A DNA stretch of 64,000 nt. It comes from Dolomedes plantarius (Eukaryota; Arthropoda; Arachnida; Araneae; Dolomedidae). Position numbers and translations under genes: made by a program. Below the pieces are notes generated by a model that had not been told where the DNA came from, searched no databases, and saw only the letters and a program-made list of their open reading frames with translations. This document shows positions 1-11,719 of the stretch, piece by piece; the stretch's first letter is position 1; the number at the start of each line of letters is the position of its first letter. The stretch lies in contig OU015500.1 in assembly GCA_907164885.2 (NCBI GenBank), forward strand, positions 56,781,257-56,845,256. The letters are read 5' to 3'.

Positions 1-237
1 TCTCCCAATAATTAATTTTTAAACAGGGCGTTTGAATCGATTAATTACAAACAATAATAATGAAACAAATGTGACATATATAATGAATAATTTAGGAAAA
101 ATTACAATATTCATCTGAAAATTGCCGCTTAAGCATAGTATTTTCATCTCTTAGGAATCACGTAAAATATTTCAACTTGTGTAAGATTATAAAGCTAATT
201 ATAATAGCCTTCGATAGCTAATGAAGGAAGAGTTCAC

Positions 238-425
238 AATTACTAAGGATCCCAGGGCAGCATAAAGGAGTATCCGGTAAGAAAGATGCTCGGTTAGAGT
301 CCCGACAAATCTCACTGAATACTCTCGTACCTATGCCATGAAAGGCCGCGTTAAATCTGTAGATTGGAACGTCCCTCCACGGGTTTTGTTAAGGTGGGAA
401 AACAGTACGAGCTCCCCAGATTCAA
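238..425 (+). repeat. tRNA-derived SINE fragment, 5' part
   Basis: A degenerate pol III head is visible: an A-box-like stretch near 255-275 and a B-box-like GGTTAGAGTCCCG near 292-304. It is followed by a body segment with 'gcgttaaatctgtagattg' at about 349-367. The same body segment recurs at 32.5 kb ('cacgttaaatccatagacc') and 53.2 kb, so this is one family. The 3' half and the (AAC)n tail are missing here. Confidence 0.55.
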
Positions 426-435
426 TTCAAGGGAG

Positions 436-1905
436 AGAAAATGTCCTTTAAATTTATTTAAAACTTGATTTTTTCGGTACATTTAGTCATTTCAGAAAAG
501 AAAATGTCTTCTGATAAGAACATAATCTCCTTTTTTCCAACTATTTTCCAACTCTGTCTAAATTCTGATGGTATCAGGAGGGGATGTTGGTTCAGCTCCA
601 TTGACCTCCCATTACAACGAAAAAAAATTTGTTTGTGTAGCATGGGCGAATGTTAAAAGAAAAAAGTGCCTGCCGTATTAGAGAAAACAACTAAGGCCTT
701 TGTATTAAAATGTTTTTTTATTGCCTGCAGCTGAAATTTCAATTATCTTTATAACGAAAGTAGCTGAATACCCGTGCTTCGCTATGGAGTACATTTTAGA
801 ATAATCCCAATGAAAATCGTAACGGATATATTTATAGACAAATTAATGTAGAAGAAAATGTTCAAATTAAATCTAGTAGAACATACTAAAGAATATAGTA
901 CAATTAATATACTATTGTTTGAGGAACATTTTCCAAATCGATAACCAAAGTTTCCGCAACCATTTTTTGACGGAGATTCGTACAAAGAGGAGACGCCGAG
1001 AATAGTCGCAGAGAGTACGATTTTCCACACAAACGTATTGGAGTGCCCCAATTTACCAACTTAGGGGTGGAATTTAAAAAATCCTTTCTTAGCGGCTATT
1101 GATATTATTACAGAAATACACTGTCAAAATTTCAGCCCTTTAGGTCCACCAGTTTGGTCTGTGCGAGGTCTGTCAGTCACGGAACTGTTTTATATAAAGG
1201 TCTTATTTAACATCCTTAAAACATACTAATTTTAGTTAAAATCTTAAAAAAACTTCCATCTCAATTAGTCTAGTGGTTTAATTTTATCTTTTACTGTATT
1301 TAATTTTTTTCCGTTTATTTCGTTGTTATGCACGTGACGCAAAATTTATTTAAAGTATCACAAAAAGAAAAGAAATCCCGTCAGCAGCATTTAATAAATT
1401 AAATTCTAAAAATTAATCTTTAAAAATTCACGATAAATCAGAAAATTGAGGTAAAGATTAAAAAAAGTTTTCTTTTTTAAACAATCTTTATGATCTTTCT
1501 CGTGATATAAATTTTATAACCCTCAGATTATTATTTTAAATGCAAACTTAAAAAAAGTTTGTAAAATAGCCTTAAAATTTAATTTTTTTTAAATCTGAGA
1601 AGAATTTTTCAAAAATCTTTTTTAGTGCACCCCTACACTATAAGAATAATCGCCATGCAAAATTTCAGCCCTTTATGTCCAACGGTTTGGTCTGTGCGTT
1701 ATTTGTCAGTCAGTCAGTCAGTTACGGAAATGTTTTGTATATATAGATAAGAAAGTTGAAGTTATTTGAAACTGTCATGTAAGACAATAGACAGTGAAAG
1801 TTGTAGAAAGAGGAGAATACGTTCTTATCAGAAGATACTTTCTTTTTTCAGAGGACTAAATGTATTTAACAAATCAAGTTTTAAATAAATTTAGAGGACT
1901 TGTTA
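436..1905. mobile_element. 1.47-kb unit bounded by ~90-bp inverted repeats
   Basis: The reverse complement of 436-530 aligns with 1812-1905 at roughly 85% by eye. Shared blocks include 'gttcttatcagaaga', 'gactaaatgta' and 'tcaagttttaaataaattta'. Such long inverted ends suggest a fold-back or MITE-like DNA element, or an inverted duplication. No transposase was seen between the arms; the interior is the repeat at 762-1745. No clear target-site duplication was found, so the exact boundary and class are open. Confidence 0.5.
762..1745 (+). mobile_element. Unclassified interspersed repeat with TCAG-rich tail
   Basis: It begins with 'agctgaatacccgtgcttcg' and ends with a conserved module running 'aaaatttcagcccttta', 'ggtttggtctgtgcg', four TCAG units and 'gtatatatagata'. 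The terminal module is present twice inside the copy (about 1108-1195 and about 1655-1745). Related copies lie at 32000-32399 (plus) and 22655-22770 (minus). There is no coding capacity. Repeats with this kind of 'ACCCGTGC' head and (TCAG/GTCT)n tail are common in invertebrates, but I cannot assign a class. Confidence 0.55.
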
Positions 1906-3371
1906 ATTTAAAGAACTAGAAATGAGAATTTATTTGGCCTTATACAGTACAGTATAACCCGAACTATGGTGAGAATTATAGAAAGGAAGAGACTAAAAAT
2001 ATAATAGCGCAGTATTGCAAGTTAATCCGGATTTTTCTACCAAGCAGTATGTTATACCACTATTTTGTGGTTACCTCTGAGTCTTACTCTAGTAAGACGG
2101 ATGAAACGGTTTTTAGATGTTTTCCAGAGTATCATCAATCACTCTTTCGGAGAGGGTTGATAAAGGTATTAAATCCTAAGTGCTTAAAAAATGCCGAATA
2201 CAAAGCAGCTTGAAGTATAAAACATTATAAGGTACTTGAGATCTTCAAGGTTAACATGACAAAATAAAAAAGCAGCTATTTGTTATTCGGTTAAGTAAAG
2301 ATGATTCCAACCTCGTCAGGTGAGTCAGAAAGAGTATATCTGCAGCAGGACAATTTATAATAAAAATTCATAGATCATAACATCGACCAAATTTTCTTTT
2401 TACCGAATTTCGTCTTTCATAGCAATAGCAGTTTTGACAAATAAAGTTTTAATTTTTTAAACAAATATTAAATGATTTAAGGTTTATTGTAGAATTTGTT
2501 TGCTTTTAGGAAGGCCATTTTTGCGAAATCAATTTTTTGTGTTTTTTTGGTATATTTTTAAGAAAACTGAACATAGAAACCATTTTTTTCTTTAAACGCT
2601 GTTTTAATTTAAGTTCAAAAATTTATATTTGTAAGTTTTTAAATCAAAAAAGGCATTATATACACATCTGAAAATCTTTCTATTCAATACAACTAATAGA
2701 ATAACTGCTATCTGATGAAATAAAACTGTATATCTTTTGCATATCCATTTGAAATTTGCTTATTTTTATGCATATATAGCCCACTTAAATCGAAATTAAA
2801 TAATTTCCTGATCTTGAGATCTAAGCACTTCCTTTTTAAACCCATAAAACTGGAAACGTGTCATTTTATCCCATTTAATCGAATGCTTATTGCTAATTTA
2901 TCAAAGAATTTAAATTATGATTTTCATTTACGTGCATTAACGTTAGAATTATTTCAGTTTCGAAATAAAATTTGAAATATAGAAAAAAAAACAATTTTAT
3001 CCTGTTATTTTTTTACAACGTTTTACCATTTTCATTTCGTTTAAACGTTTTCCCGTCACGAGGATTAAAAATTGCATTTCTTAAATTGATTCGAGATGTA
3101 AAACATTTTGGGCAAAGTATTTTCCAATATCACGCCAAAAACAAATATATATCTGAAATCTTTGAAAATTTAAAGCAATTACAATGTTCTCAAATAATAG
3201 ATTTTACATTAAAGTAAAATCATAGACTGTGGGTAAACATAATATGTTGTTTCAATTCTCGTAAATCAAACAGTGCGTTACTGAATTAATATTTTATACA
3301 TAAATACGAGGAGAAATGAAATAAGCTGGTTGCAGAAATAACGCAATTAATCCACGGAGAAGATTAAATAT

Positions 3372-3373
<2 letters not shown>
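1906..3373. other. AT-rich DNA without recognisable features
   Basis: Stops occur densely in all frames. The longest open stretch (2972-3217 plus, 81 codons) is low-complexity AT-rich translation with no motif I recognise. No RNA gene or repeat relation was seen. Confidence 0.5.

Positions 3374-3466
<93 letters not shown>
3374..3466. repeat. (TA)n microsatellite
   Basis: About 93 bp of TA dinucleotide with one phase slip near 3421. Confidence 0.97.
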
Positions 3467-3468
<2 letters not shown>

Positions 3469-3681
3469 TATCATGAATATAATTTATAAAATGGTCATAT
3501 TAGTTTCAGAGTTTTGCCTTTGGGAAGGTAATAACATTGGACAAATTCCTTTGAGTTGAAACACCACTTCAACCAAATTAATTACCTTATCAGATCTGTT
3601 TTGATTCCAATTTACACAACTGAATGATAATACAACTTTTATCTTGAATACACACACATATACATATATATCAGTAGAAAC

Positions 3682-4129
3682 CATAGGCGTATCGTCGGGG
3701 GGAGGGGGCACGGGGGCATGTGCCCCCCCCTCCAACTTAACTTAAAATAAATTGAAACGTTAATAGAATTTCAGTTAAAATCGGAAAATTGTAGAAAACT
3801 TTTAAGAAAGTTGGCTTGTTCCAGCTTTTTCAAACTGAGAAACTGAAGATTCCGATTATGTCTTTAGCTTGAACATAGATTTTAACAATGATGTGACCCA
3901 TAACAAAAATTCGATGCTATATTTTTTTCCTCATTTTATTTATGTTATATTTATTTTTCTCATTGTATAACTTTTGAACACTACTCAAACATCAATTCTA
4001 TTGTTATTCCATTTTTAAAAAAATCATATTATTTCTTATTTTAATGACCGTTCGGCCGTCAATGCGCGGAGGAGGGCCCTAACTGAATTCAATTCGTGCC
4101 CCAAAAGTTAGAAGCACGCAACTCCTATG
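3682..4129. mobile_element. hAT-type MITE with perfect 8-bp target duplication
   Basis: The 8-bp sequence GTAGAAAC occurs exactly at 3674-3681 and 4130-4137. The element starts CATAGGCGT and ends ACTCCTATG, giving a short terminal inverted repeat (CATAGG). A G-rich then C-rich stretch ('gggggcacgggggcatg', 'tgccccccc') follows the left end, a look common in hAT MITEs. An 8-bp duplication and short terminal repeats are hAT hallmarks. There is no transposase inside, so it is non-autonomous. Confidence 0.75.
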
Positions 4130-4319
4130 GTAGAAACCCCAATATAACCGGAATCGGCGTACAGTGGGCGGAGCATGCATACTACGCGATTTCCCCAGGT
4201 AGGGCAGAGTAAAGCCCTGCTTCCTGATCTAGTGTGCAAAGCGGCTTTACCCGGAAAAGTTTTGTTTGGTGTATGTGCATTTTTTTGTGGAAGCTGTTTC
4301 CCCTCTTCGTCGTTTTCGG

Positions 4320-4683
4320 TCTTGGCAGACTTACGTGAACAGCGCGCGGCCGTGAACTTTTGCTTCCTGCTCGGGGAAAAACCCACGAAAACTGTCGAGA
4401 TATTAAAAACAGCTTACGGGGATGCTGCTATGGGTAAAACTCAAGACACAAGTGGTTTTACTGTTTGAAAGAAGGTGAAATGTCGATTGACGACCAACCA
4501 TCCTCTGGACGTCCTTCAACTTTCCGAACGGATAAAAATGTTGAAAAAGTTCGAGAAATCCACATTGAAGTGCTGAGAAGATTTAGCAACAGTGTGCGAT
4601 GGAAAATACCACTAAGAAATAGAGAAATGGCGGAACAGTCGTTGTTTGAGCTAAGATTTTCTCTAGAGTTAGAAGACAAATAA
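4320..4683 (+). pseudogene. mariner transposase, N-terminal fragment
   Basis: A first segment (about 4320-4440) translates with 'EQRAAVNFCFLLGEK' and 'AYGDAAMGKTQ', the first helix-turn-helix pattern of mariner transposases. After a frameshift near 4440, a second segment (4465-4683) carries 'LKEGEMSIDDQPSSGRPST' and 'DKNVEKVREI', the mariner linker ending in the SGRPSTS signature. Nothing of the DD34D catalytic domain is present. The tail after about residue 30 of the second segment no longer matches the family. The hAT-type MITE lies just upstream and a TA array just downstream. Confidence 0.8.
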
Positions 4684-4745
4684 ATCTAATTATGAATTGA
4701 AGTGCCCTTACTCCCAGCTTCCAGCCACGACCGCTTACCAAAGAA

Positions 4746-5111
<366 letters not shown>

Positions 5112-5114
<3 letters not shown>

Positions 5115-5868
5115 TGGTACGTCGACTTACGAGTTTAATTCGTTCCATGACTTAGCTCGTAATTCGAAATACTCGTATCTCGAATCAATTTTCCCCATTG
5201 AAATGAATGGAAATGCCATTAATTCGTTCCGGGCTCCCCCAAAATACTGCAATCTTTTTGTTAGATTTTTTAAATAAGAAAATTGTGCTTATAAACAACG
5301 AACATTGCAGAAAAGCGCAATACAGTACAATGTACTGCAATAAATTTGTTTTATTAAGTGTAATGTTTTATGTTGGAGTTCAGACTTCAATATGCTGATG
5401 GAAGAGGAGGAGAAAGGTTGAACTGAAAAATTAAATCTTAATCGTTGATTTTTGATCTTTTCGCCCCGCTTTCCTCACTTTCGCTTTCATTACCAGCTAC
5501 TCTCTTAAAGTGTACGAGTGAGACACGGAAACTGGGCGATTGTTGCATCCTTCACTGTGGCTGTAATGTCCAGATTCTTCTTTCTGAAAATCCGAAGAAC
5601 GTTTTCTCAGAATTCAATCTCTCGGTTTAAGACTGGATAGTACTCTCAGAATAATAGTATACAATTGTATAATAATTGTACATAAAGGTGGTAAATATTA
5701 TATGCTTTTTGTGTTCTCATTTGATGAGCATGTAAGATGGCATTCGCTGCTCAAACTAGCGGTGGGATATCTGATGCATGCTCATAACTCGAATTTTATC
5801 TCGTAACTCGAAGCAAAAATTCTACCGAGAGAATGCTCGTAAGTCGACACACTCGTCAGTCGAGATAC

Positions 5869-5872
<4 letters not shown>
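5112..5872. mobile_element. Tigger/pogo-type MITE inserted in a TA array
   Basis: The left end reads CAGTGGTACGTCGACTTACG. The reverse complement of the right end reads GTGGTATCTCGACTGACGAG. Each end continues into further 'tcgtaactcgaa'-type subterminal motifs. The ends abut TA dinucleotides of the flanking array, the TA target specificity of the Tc1/mariner/pogo superfamily. There is no coding sequence. The CAGTGG(T/A)AC head matches the style of Tigger/pogo MITEs; the family assignment is inference. Confidence 0.72.

Positions 5873-5935
<63 letters not shown>
5873..5935. repeat. (TA)n spacer between two insertions
   Basis: About 62 bp of TA, sandwiched between the MITE at 5112-5872 and the pogo-like element at 5936-7615. 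Confidence 0.95.
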
Positions 5936-5937
<2 letters not shown>

Positions 5938-7610
5938 ATAACTCTAGGATAGATGGCCATAGTTTTTAAAGTTTGAAATAAAAATCATTAGAATGCAAAC
6001 ATAAGAAATATTTATGCATATTTAAAATTCTTATACCTTTACTCATCATATTTTGGGTAAAAAATAAGTAAACATTGAGAACAAAAAGTGGGAAACATAG
6101 TTTGAAATTAAAATGGTAGATGGCCATCTCTCCTTCAAGCCGAGGAGAGATGACCATCCAATAGAAGAAAGAAAAAGTCAATTTAAAATAGTAAAAAACA
6201 ACACATTTCATGTAGTTAATCCTGAAAAAAATATAGCAATTTACAAAGATGCAATTATTTCAAGGAAAATGAATGAATAAAATACGAATAAACAACATTT
6301 GAAGTATAATTTCAACGCTTCACTTTTCGTAAAACTTTACTACATTTTTGGCAAAGGTCTTGATAGTTTGTATACGTTTCATGGTACTAAATCAGGCTCC
6401 TTATACAATTTTATCCAGTCATCCTTTTTGGTTGTGGTATTTTATTCTTCTCCACAACCAACACAGTGATTCTCATCAAATTCTATTCCCTCGGAATCTG
6501 TAGAATCTGATATTTTAAAATGTACTTCATCGTCTGTAGTTTGAAGTAGGCATATATTTCTTCACGATTCATCACTTCACTTCTCGGAAGCGACACACCT
6601 TCAACTTTTCTGATTGATATATCAGAATGACGACTTAGGAATAGACTAAGTCAAACACACCCAGCCTTGTCACTTGTATCATTAAAACGGTGCTTTATAT
6701 CCAGTTTTTTGGAAAATTGAAAAGCGAGAATTCTCACATCATCTCGAGTAAATGGGAATCCTTGTTTCTGCATTCTTTTTTATGTGTTTTACTAATCTTT
6801 CTTCTTTTTATTTTCCAAACATCGGACCAGAACCCATGCTGCCTTTATGGAATTATTGGTCTTCAATAATGGATTTATTGGCGCTCAAAAGTCTTGCTGG
6901 AATTTGAAATGCTGCAGACGCTCCTTTAACAGAATATGATCCCGTTTGTACAACCACCATTGCTTTAGTCAAATCATTTTGACTCTAGGTCATAATGAGG
7001 CTTCTTATGTATTTATTCGGCATCTTGAAAAAGTGGGAAAAAATCATCGTTCGGCATATTATATAATTATTATTATTGAAATTTTAATATTAGTTAAAAT
7101 TGAAACAATTATATCCATTAATATAATTATAAACATAAAAGTTATATAATTATTTTAAATATAATTATATTTTGTTAAAATCCTCACTTCGTAAATTTGA
7201 AATATTGATTAAAGGTGGTCATCTCTCCTCGATTTTATTTGGCCATCTATTCTGAAATTGAAGGACAGATGGACACACAATTTAAAGCGTCACTCCGCCA
7301 TTGTACGTCTTTGTTTTAGGCTTAAAATCCAACATTGAATTATATACGTGCCTTAAAAGACAAAAAAGTAAATAAAAAAATGTAACGTACTTATTGCGAA
7401 ATTTCAGATACTTAACAAAAATATTCAACCACTCAATTAAATAAACATAAAAATTCCACTTACTTTTTATAATCGAAATAAAAGCTATACCTCGCAATGA
7501 ATGAACTCGTTGAATATTTCCAACGAAAAAATTTTAAACTGCCATATATTATCAAGTTTTGGAAATATTTAGACTAGCTATCTCTCCTCTATAGCCATCT
7601 ATCCTAGAGT

Positions 7611-7615
<5 letters not shown>
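5936..7615 (-). mobile_element. pogo-like DNA transposon, internally deleted
   Basis: Terminal inverted repeats are nearly perfect: the left end is GGATAACTCTAGGATAGATG and the reverse complement of the right end is GGGTAACTCTAGGATAGATG. Both ends are flanked by TA (5934-5935 and 7616-7617). Subterminal copies of the 'gatggccatctctcct' theme lie near 6118-6158 and 7216-7255, likely transposase-binding or spacer repeats. A minus-strand pogo-family protein remnant occupies about 6325-6985. At 1.68 kb it is shorter than an autonomous element because the catalytic core is missing. Confidence 0.8.
6325..6985 (-). pseudogene. pogo-like transposase, N- and C-terminal parts only
   Basis: Reading minus strand, the remnant starts with a psq-type helix-turn-helix segment ('GSYSVKGASAAFQIPARLL'). 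After frame changes it continues with a CENP-B-type DNA-binding segment ('GFPFTRDDVRILAFQF', 'KLDIKHRFND', 'LSLFLSRHSDISIRKVEG'). It then passes directly to a C-terminal segment with an acidic stretch and 'CVGCGEE', 'DDWIK', the zinc-finger-like tail of these transposases. The DDE domain of about 200 residues is absent and there are several stops and frameshifts. It is non-functional for transposition; the terminal repeats could still be mobilised in trans. Confidence 0.72.

Positions 7616-7649
<34 letters not shown>
7616..7649. repeat. (TA)n, right end of the interrupted array
   Basis: About 34 bp of TA immediately after the pogo-like element. Confidence 0.95.
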
Positions 7650-7650
<1 letters not shown>

Positions 7651-8342
7651 CGATTGCCCGGTAATATTCCTGTTGATTTATATAAACTCATTTCCACTCA
7701 AATAACATAGAATGTAATATAATGCGTAGAAAATTAACTCGTTTTCTTTATTCCATAATGTGGAAACTCTACGACGTACTGATATCCGATTGAAATTTTT
7801 CTGCTTTTAAACCACTAAATAATGCAGATATTTTCGATATAAATGTCTGCTTGTCTATCGAGAGGGAAAAAATATTCTAATGAGAGATTTTACGAAACAT
7901 TTCTAAAATACCAGCTGGAACAATATTTTAGACGCACATGCTTTAAAGCCACCATGAAAAAAATAATATATATTACTGTTATGATATTTAATTATTCAAA
8001 AAAACTTGCAAAGCTTTGATTTAGATTTCTGATCACTTTTATAGGTAATATTAAAAGCTGATGCGACAGTACATTTGTCAAACAAATCCATTTTAAAATG
8101 GACAATTATTTTAAAGTGCTCTCCATATAAAGTGTCATTGAAGACCCATAAATGTTCTTAATGGATTCAGATATCTAATGTTAGTAGAAAAGAAATAATT
8201 ATTATCTTTATAAAAAAATATGCTATTTAATATTTAAAATGATATTTAATGCTCCGAGAAGGAAAATGGCATTTAAAGAGAAAGTGACGTCAATTCATAA
8301 ATGATATGAATAACTCATTTTAAACCATGAATGGAATAATTT

Positions 8343-8423
<81 letters not shown>

Positions 8424-10365
8424 TTTGTTTGTGTGTGTGTGCGTTTGTGTATGTTCGTATATGTAGTGTTGGGTTAAAAATAACAAAAATTACGAATTAT
8501 TCTCTTATTTCAAGCATGATGGAATTACTGCTTAGTCTCACACATTGTGCTTTTGATCAAACGAAATCGTTTTGGTGAGAGTACTTTCTATATATATTTT
8601 TATTAATACTCTGGTTTATATATTATTCCCTTATTGGTCTCATGCAATTATTTAATTATAGCGAAATATATTTTTTTTGCTTTTATCATTTAAAGTTGTA
8701 ATCTAATTTCTTTTTTCTACACAATTTAAGTTACAACTATTTACTACTATATTGAGAAACAATAGATAAATATATTTACAAAAATGTTTGATAACATTTT
8801 TTTTCTGGTGGAAACTTTTATGGAACTTGACGCTGAAACCATGTACCCACACATACGTAAAATCGAAGAATATGTGAATTAATAGATTCCGATCGAAAAG
8901 GGTACTCAACCGCATAACAACATTGATTATAAATCCTTTCTCTTCGTCAGTTTATGAAACAGTTAACATTTAGATATTGTTAAATATATTTCAAAGCCAT
9001 TATTTTGATAAATGTGAACAGAGGGGTGAGCCGTTGGTAGACTGGATGGTGGCCAATCTCAGTCAGGAGTCTCCAGAAACTCAAATATTTCACAATTTGT
9101 AATCTTAAAGATACGGGGTGATTTCGTATCACAGGAAATGTCTGTCGTTTAATAGCTCAGTATCATGCAATTGCTACTACTCAGTCTGAAGACCACTATC
9201 TTTTTAAATATGTTCTAGGGGGAGGGGGAGTGTCTAAATGTACTTTACTGTAAGATTACCGATCTTTGACTTCGCTACAGCTACTGATAGATGAATAAAT
9301 AATGTTAGTGCTTACAGGCAATGAAAAGGACATGTTCTTTTAGAAAGGTCTCAAAGCTCCGCATTCCTCTTTTATACTCCTGAAGCGTGGCCCGCTAAGA
9401 ATGGTATGACCTTCATTCCTGATGTAGCTTGATTATTTGGTATGGGAATTATTATTTGAAGAAACAAGAAATAGGTTTTTCCTGGACCTTCCTAATAGCA
9501 CCGTGACTAGACATCGACAAGAAAAGCTAGATGATGACTTGTTCCAGTCATGTGGTACAATTACTTCCCAGGGATGACACAAGGTCATATGAATCTCTCA
9601 AAAAGATTAGGTTGCGTGTTTATAATTCGGTCACAGTTTTGAATGTGACCAGCTTGACTATATGGTCTTTTCGGATGCCTTGCTATTAGGCCTGGAGTTC
9701 AAATTTCTTTTCGAAGATAGAACCATTTTTTAATTTGTTCGAATATCGAGCGATGGTTTTACTGTGGGATCAGGAATAATGGTATTTGTTCAAACTCGAA
9801 TCAATACCTTTTTGTTACACATAAGGTATGTATTCACATAACATTTTATTTTCTCATTTACGGTATTTCAAGAATGTTGTCTGATCATATTTCTTCTTAC
9901 GGATGATAATTTTCCCTCTGATACAGCCTTTCTCGTGAGTGTGTAGATAGCAAATAAATATATTTCTTGACAAAACCAGCATTTATCATCACATCATAGG
10001 TCTATTAAACAGATAGATATTTTGTGACGTACTGTTAGAGCATGCTACACACAACAAAGATGCAGGACCCAAGATCTGCCATCTTAAATGAGTAATGGTA
10101 AATTTATAGCTTACTGGAGATAATTAAATGTATAATTAACTCAAATAAAAAATGACTAGATACTGTCTTATAAGATCGGGATGATCAAACAATTCACAGA
10201 ATCAATTAACCAAGATAATGGAAGTTAAATGGTTCTTGAATATTTTTTATGATATCAGTATTCGGAATTATTCTTTAAGTGCGCAACGGCCGAGTGTGCT
10301 TCATTTAAAGTTCATGTAAAACATTTACATAAATGCATTGCAAACATGTTTATTTATATACATCT
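7650..10365. other. AT-rich DNA, no gene recognised
   Basis: Apart from the compound microsatellite at 8348-8450 I see no coding signature. A stretch at about 9010-9700 is somewhat richer in GC and may be an old repeat, but no motif, terminal repeat or duplicate was found in this window. Confidence 0.45.
8348..8450. repeat. Compound (TA)n-(TG)n microsatellite
   Basis: TA repeats (about 8348-8384) pass into TG repeats (about 8385-8420) and then imperfect TTTG/TG repeats. Confidence 0.97.
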
Positions 10366-11660
10366 AATTCTTTTTTACACGGACGACTAGTACTTTTAGA
10401 CTGTACCGTGTAAAAGTATAGCGTGTAAAAATGACATAGGGTTTATGTTAAAATGACGGATTTGTTTAACAACTTGTTTTTGTTTATTAAAACATATACA
10501 ATTAATAATAAAATTAATAAATAGTTGAAAATTAAATAAAATTATTTTTATTTCAATATTTGTGCAAATTGTATGAATTAAATATAAAGAAAATAATATT
10601 CTAAACAATGTTAAATAAACATAAAAAAATTGCAATCTCTTGAAATTCAAATCAATGGAAGCTTTATTTTAAATTTCTTTAAATCATAAATTTAGTAACA
10701 GAATAAAAAATATATACCATTAGGCGCTTTATTATTCAGATTTGCTTTATAAAACTAATCGTATCCTTTTGTGTTGCACTGGTACAGAATCGCTTTCGAA
10801 CGATGAAATTTGTACACTACCTTCATCAGTTTTCGCATTTTCAGGCAAATTTTCTGATGACTGAGTTTGGATATATTTAGTCATAAATTATGTAATAGAT
10901 TGTTGTGAACCAGTCTTGGATAGCTTTTTTGTAAATTCCTTTGTGGCGTGAAATACAAGTTTTCAGATCTGATTGAAATTTCAATCTAGGGATTAGTCTT
11001 TAGTCAAGAAATAAGTTTCCAATTTGTTGGAAATTTGATTGCCTTCAATAATTTGATTGCCTTCACTTTAGTGGTTAAGGTCGATGAAGCTCCCTCATTG
11101 CTGCTATCTTCTAAATCATATCCTTCCAGTGTGGTCTCTAGCAGCTCATCCTTGTTGCAATTAATTCAGTCTTCAATTAATTCATTTATATCTTAAACCG
11201 CTAAATTTTCCAAAACTTTCTCCGCCAATCAATTGAGCATACGTTTTTATTTCTGACTTGACGCCATAAATGGTGCGATGAAATCAATGGTACGACGCCA
11301 TCAATGATAAGAGGTAAATTTGCAGTCACACATTCTGGTCAAATAGCCTTCCATCAAACATTAAAGGTAGAGGATTTTATTTCATACAATGCCGAATTTG
11401 CATAGTTTACAAGATCCATAATTGAAAATTGTTTCCAGGCATTAGTTAGAGTTCTGGGTGCAGGTGTTATGAAAAAAAATTGCGGAATGGAAAAAAGTAA
11501 AAATATTAACTTTTTTTATTGTGTATAAAAAAAACCATCGTGATGGTTGTGTAAAAAAAAAAAACATCGTAAAAACAGAAATTAGAATATTTTTTCGATT
11601 GTTTTTTCAAAATCGTGTAAAATGTTCATGTAAAAAAAGGATTTGGTGTATACGTATTTT
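10366..11660 (-). mobile_element. Tigger/pogo-like element remnant
   Basis: The flanks share a recurring 'gtgtaaaa' or 'tttttacac' theme in opposite orientations (10372-10435 and 11515-11635), as in the terminal and subterminal regions of Tigger-type elements. Between them the minus strand carries a degraded Tigger C-terminus (about 11470 to 10760). Precise ends and target duplications were not identifiable. Confidence 0.5.
10760..11470 (-). pseudogene. Tigger-like transposase C-terminal remnant
   Basis: Minus-strand reading gives 'SALYEIKSSTFNV' followed by 'PECVTANLPLIIDGV'. Further on it gives 'DINELIED', 'NKDELLETTLEGYDLED' and 'TLTTKVKAIKLLKAIK'. In Tigger transposases the catalytic domain is followed by a 'W...P' segment, then a D-E-rich 'DVxELLE...ELT..L' region and a basic helix, in that order. 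Multiple stops and frameshifts are present and the catalytic core upstream is not recognisable. Confidence 0.55.
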
Positions 11661-11719
11661 AAAATGTACCATTCAAATGGTATTCATAAAATGTTATAGT
11701 TTATCTTTTCGCCACTAGA

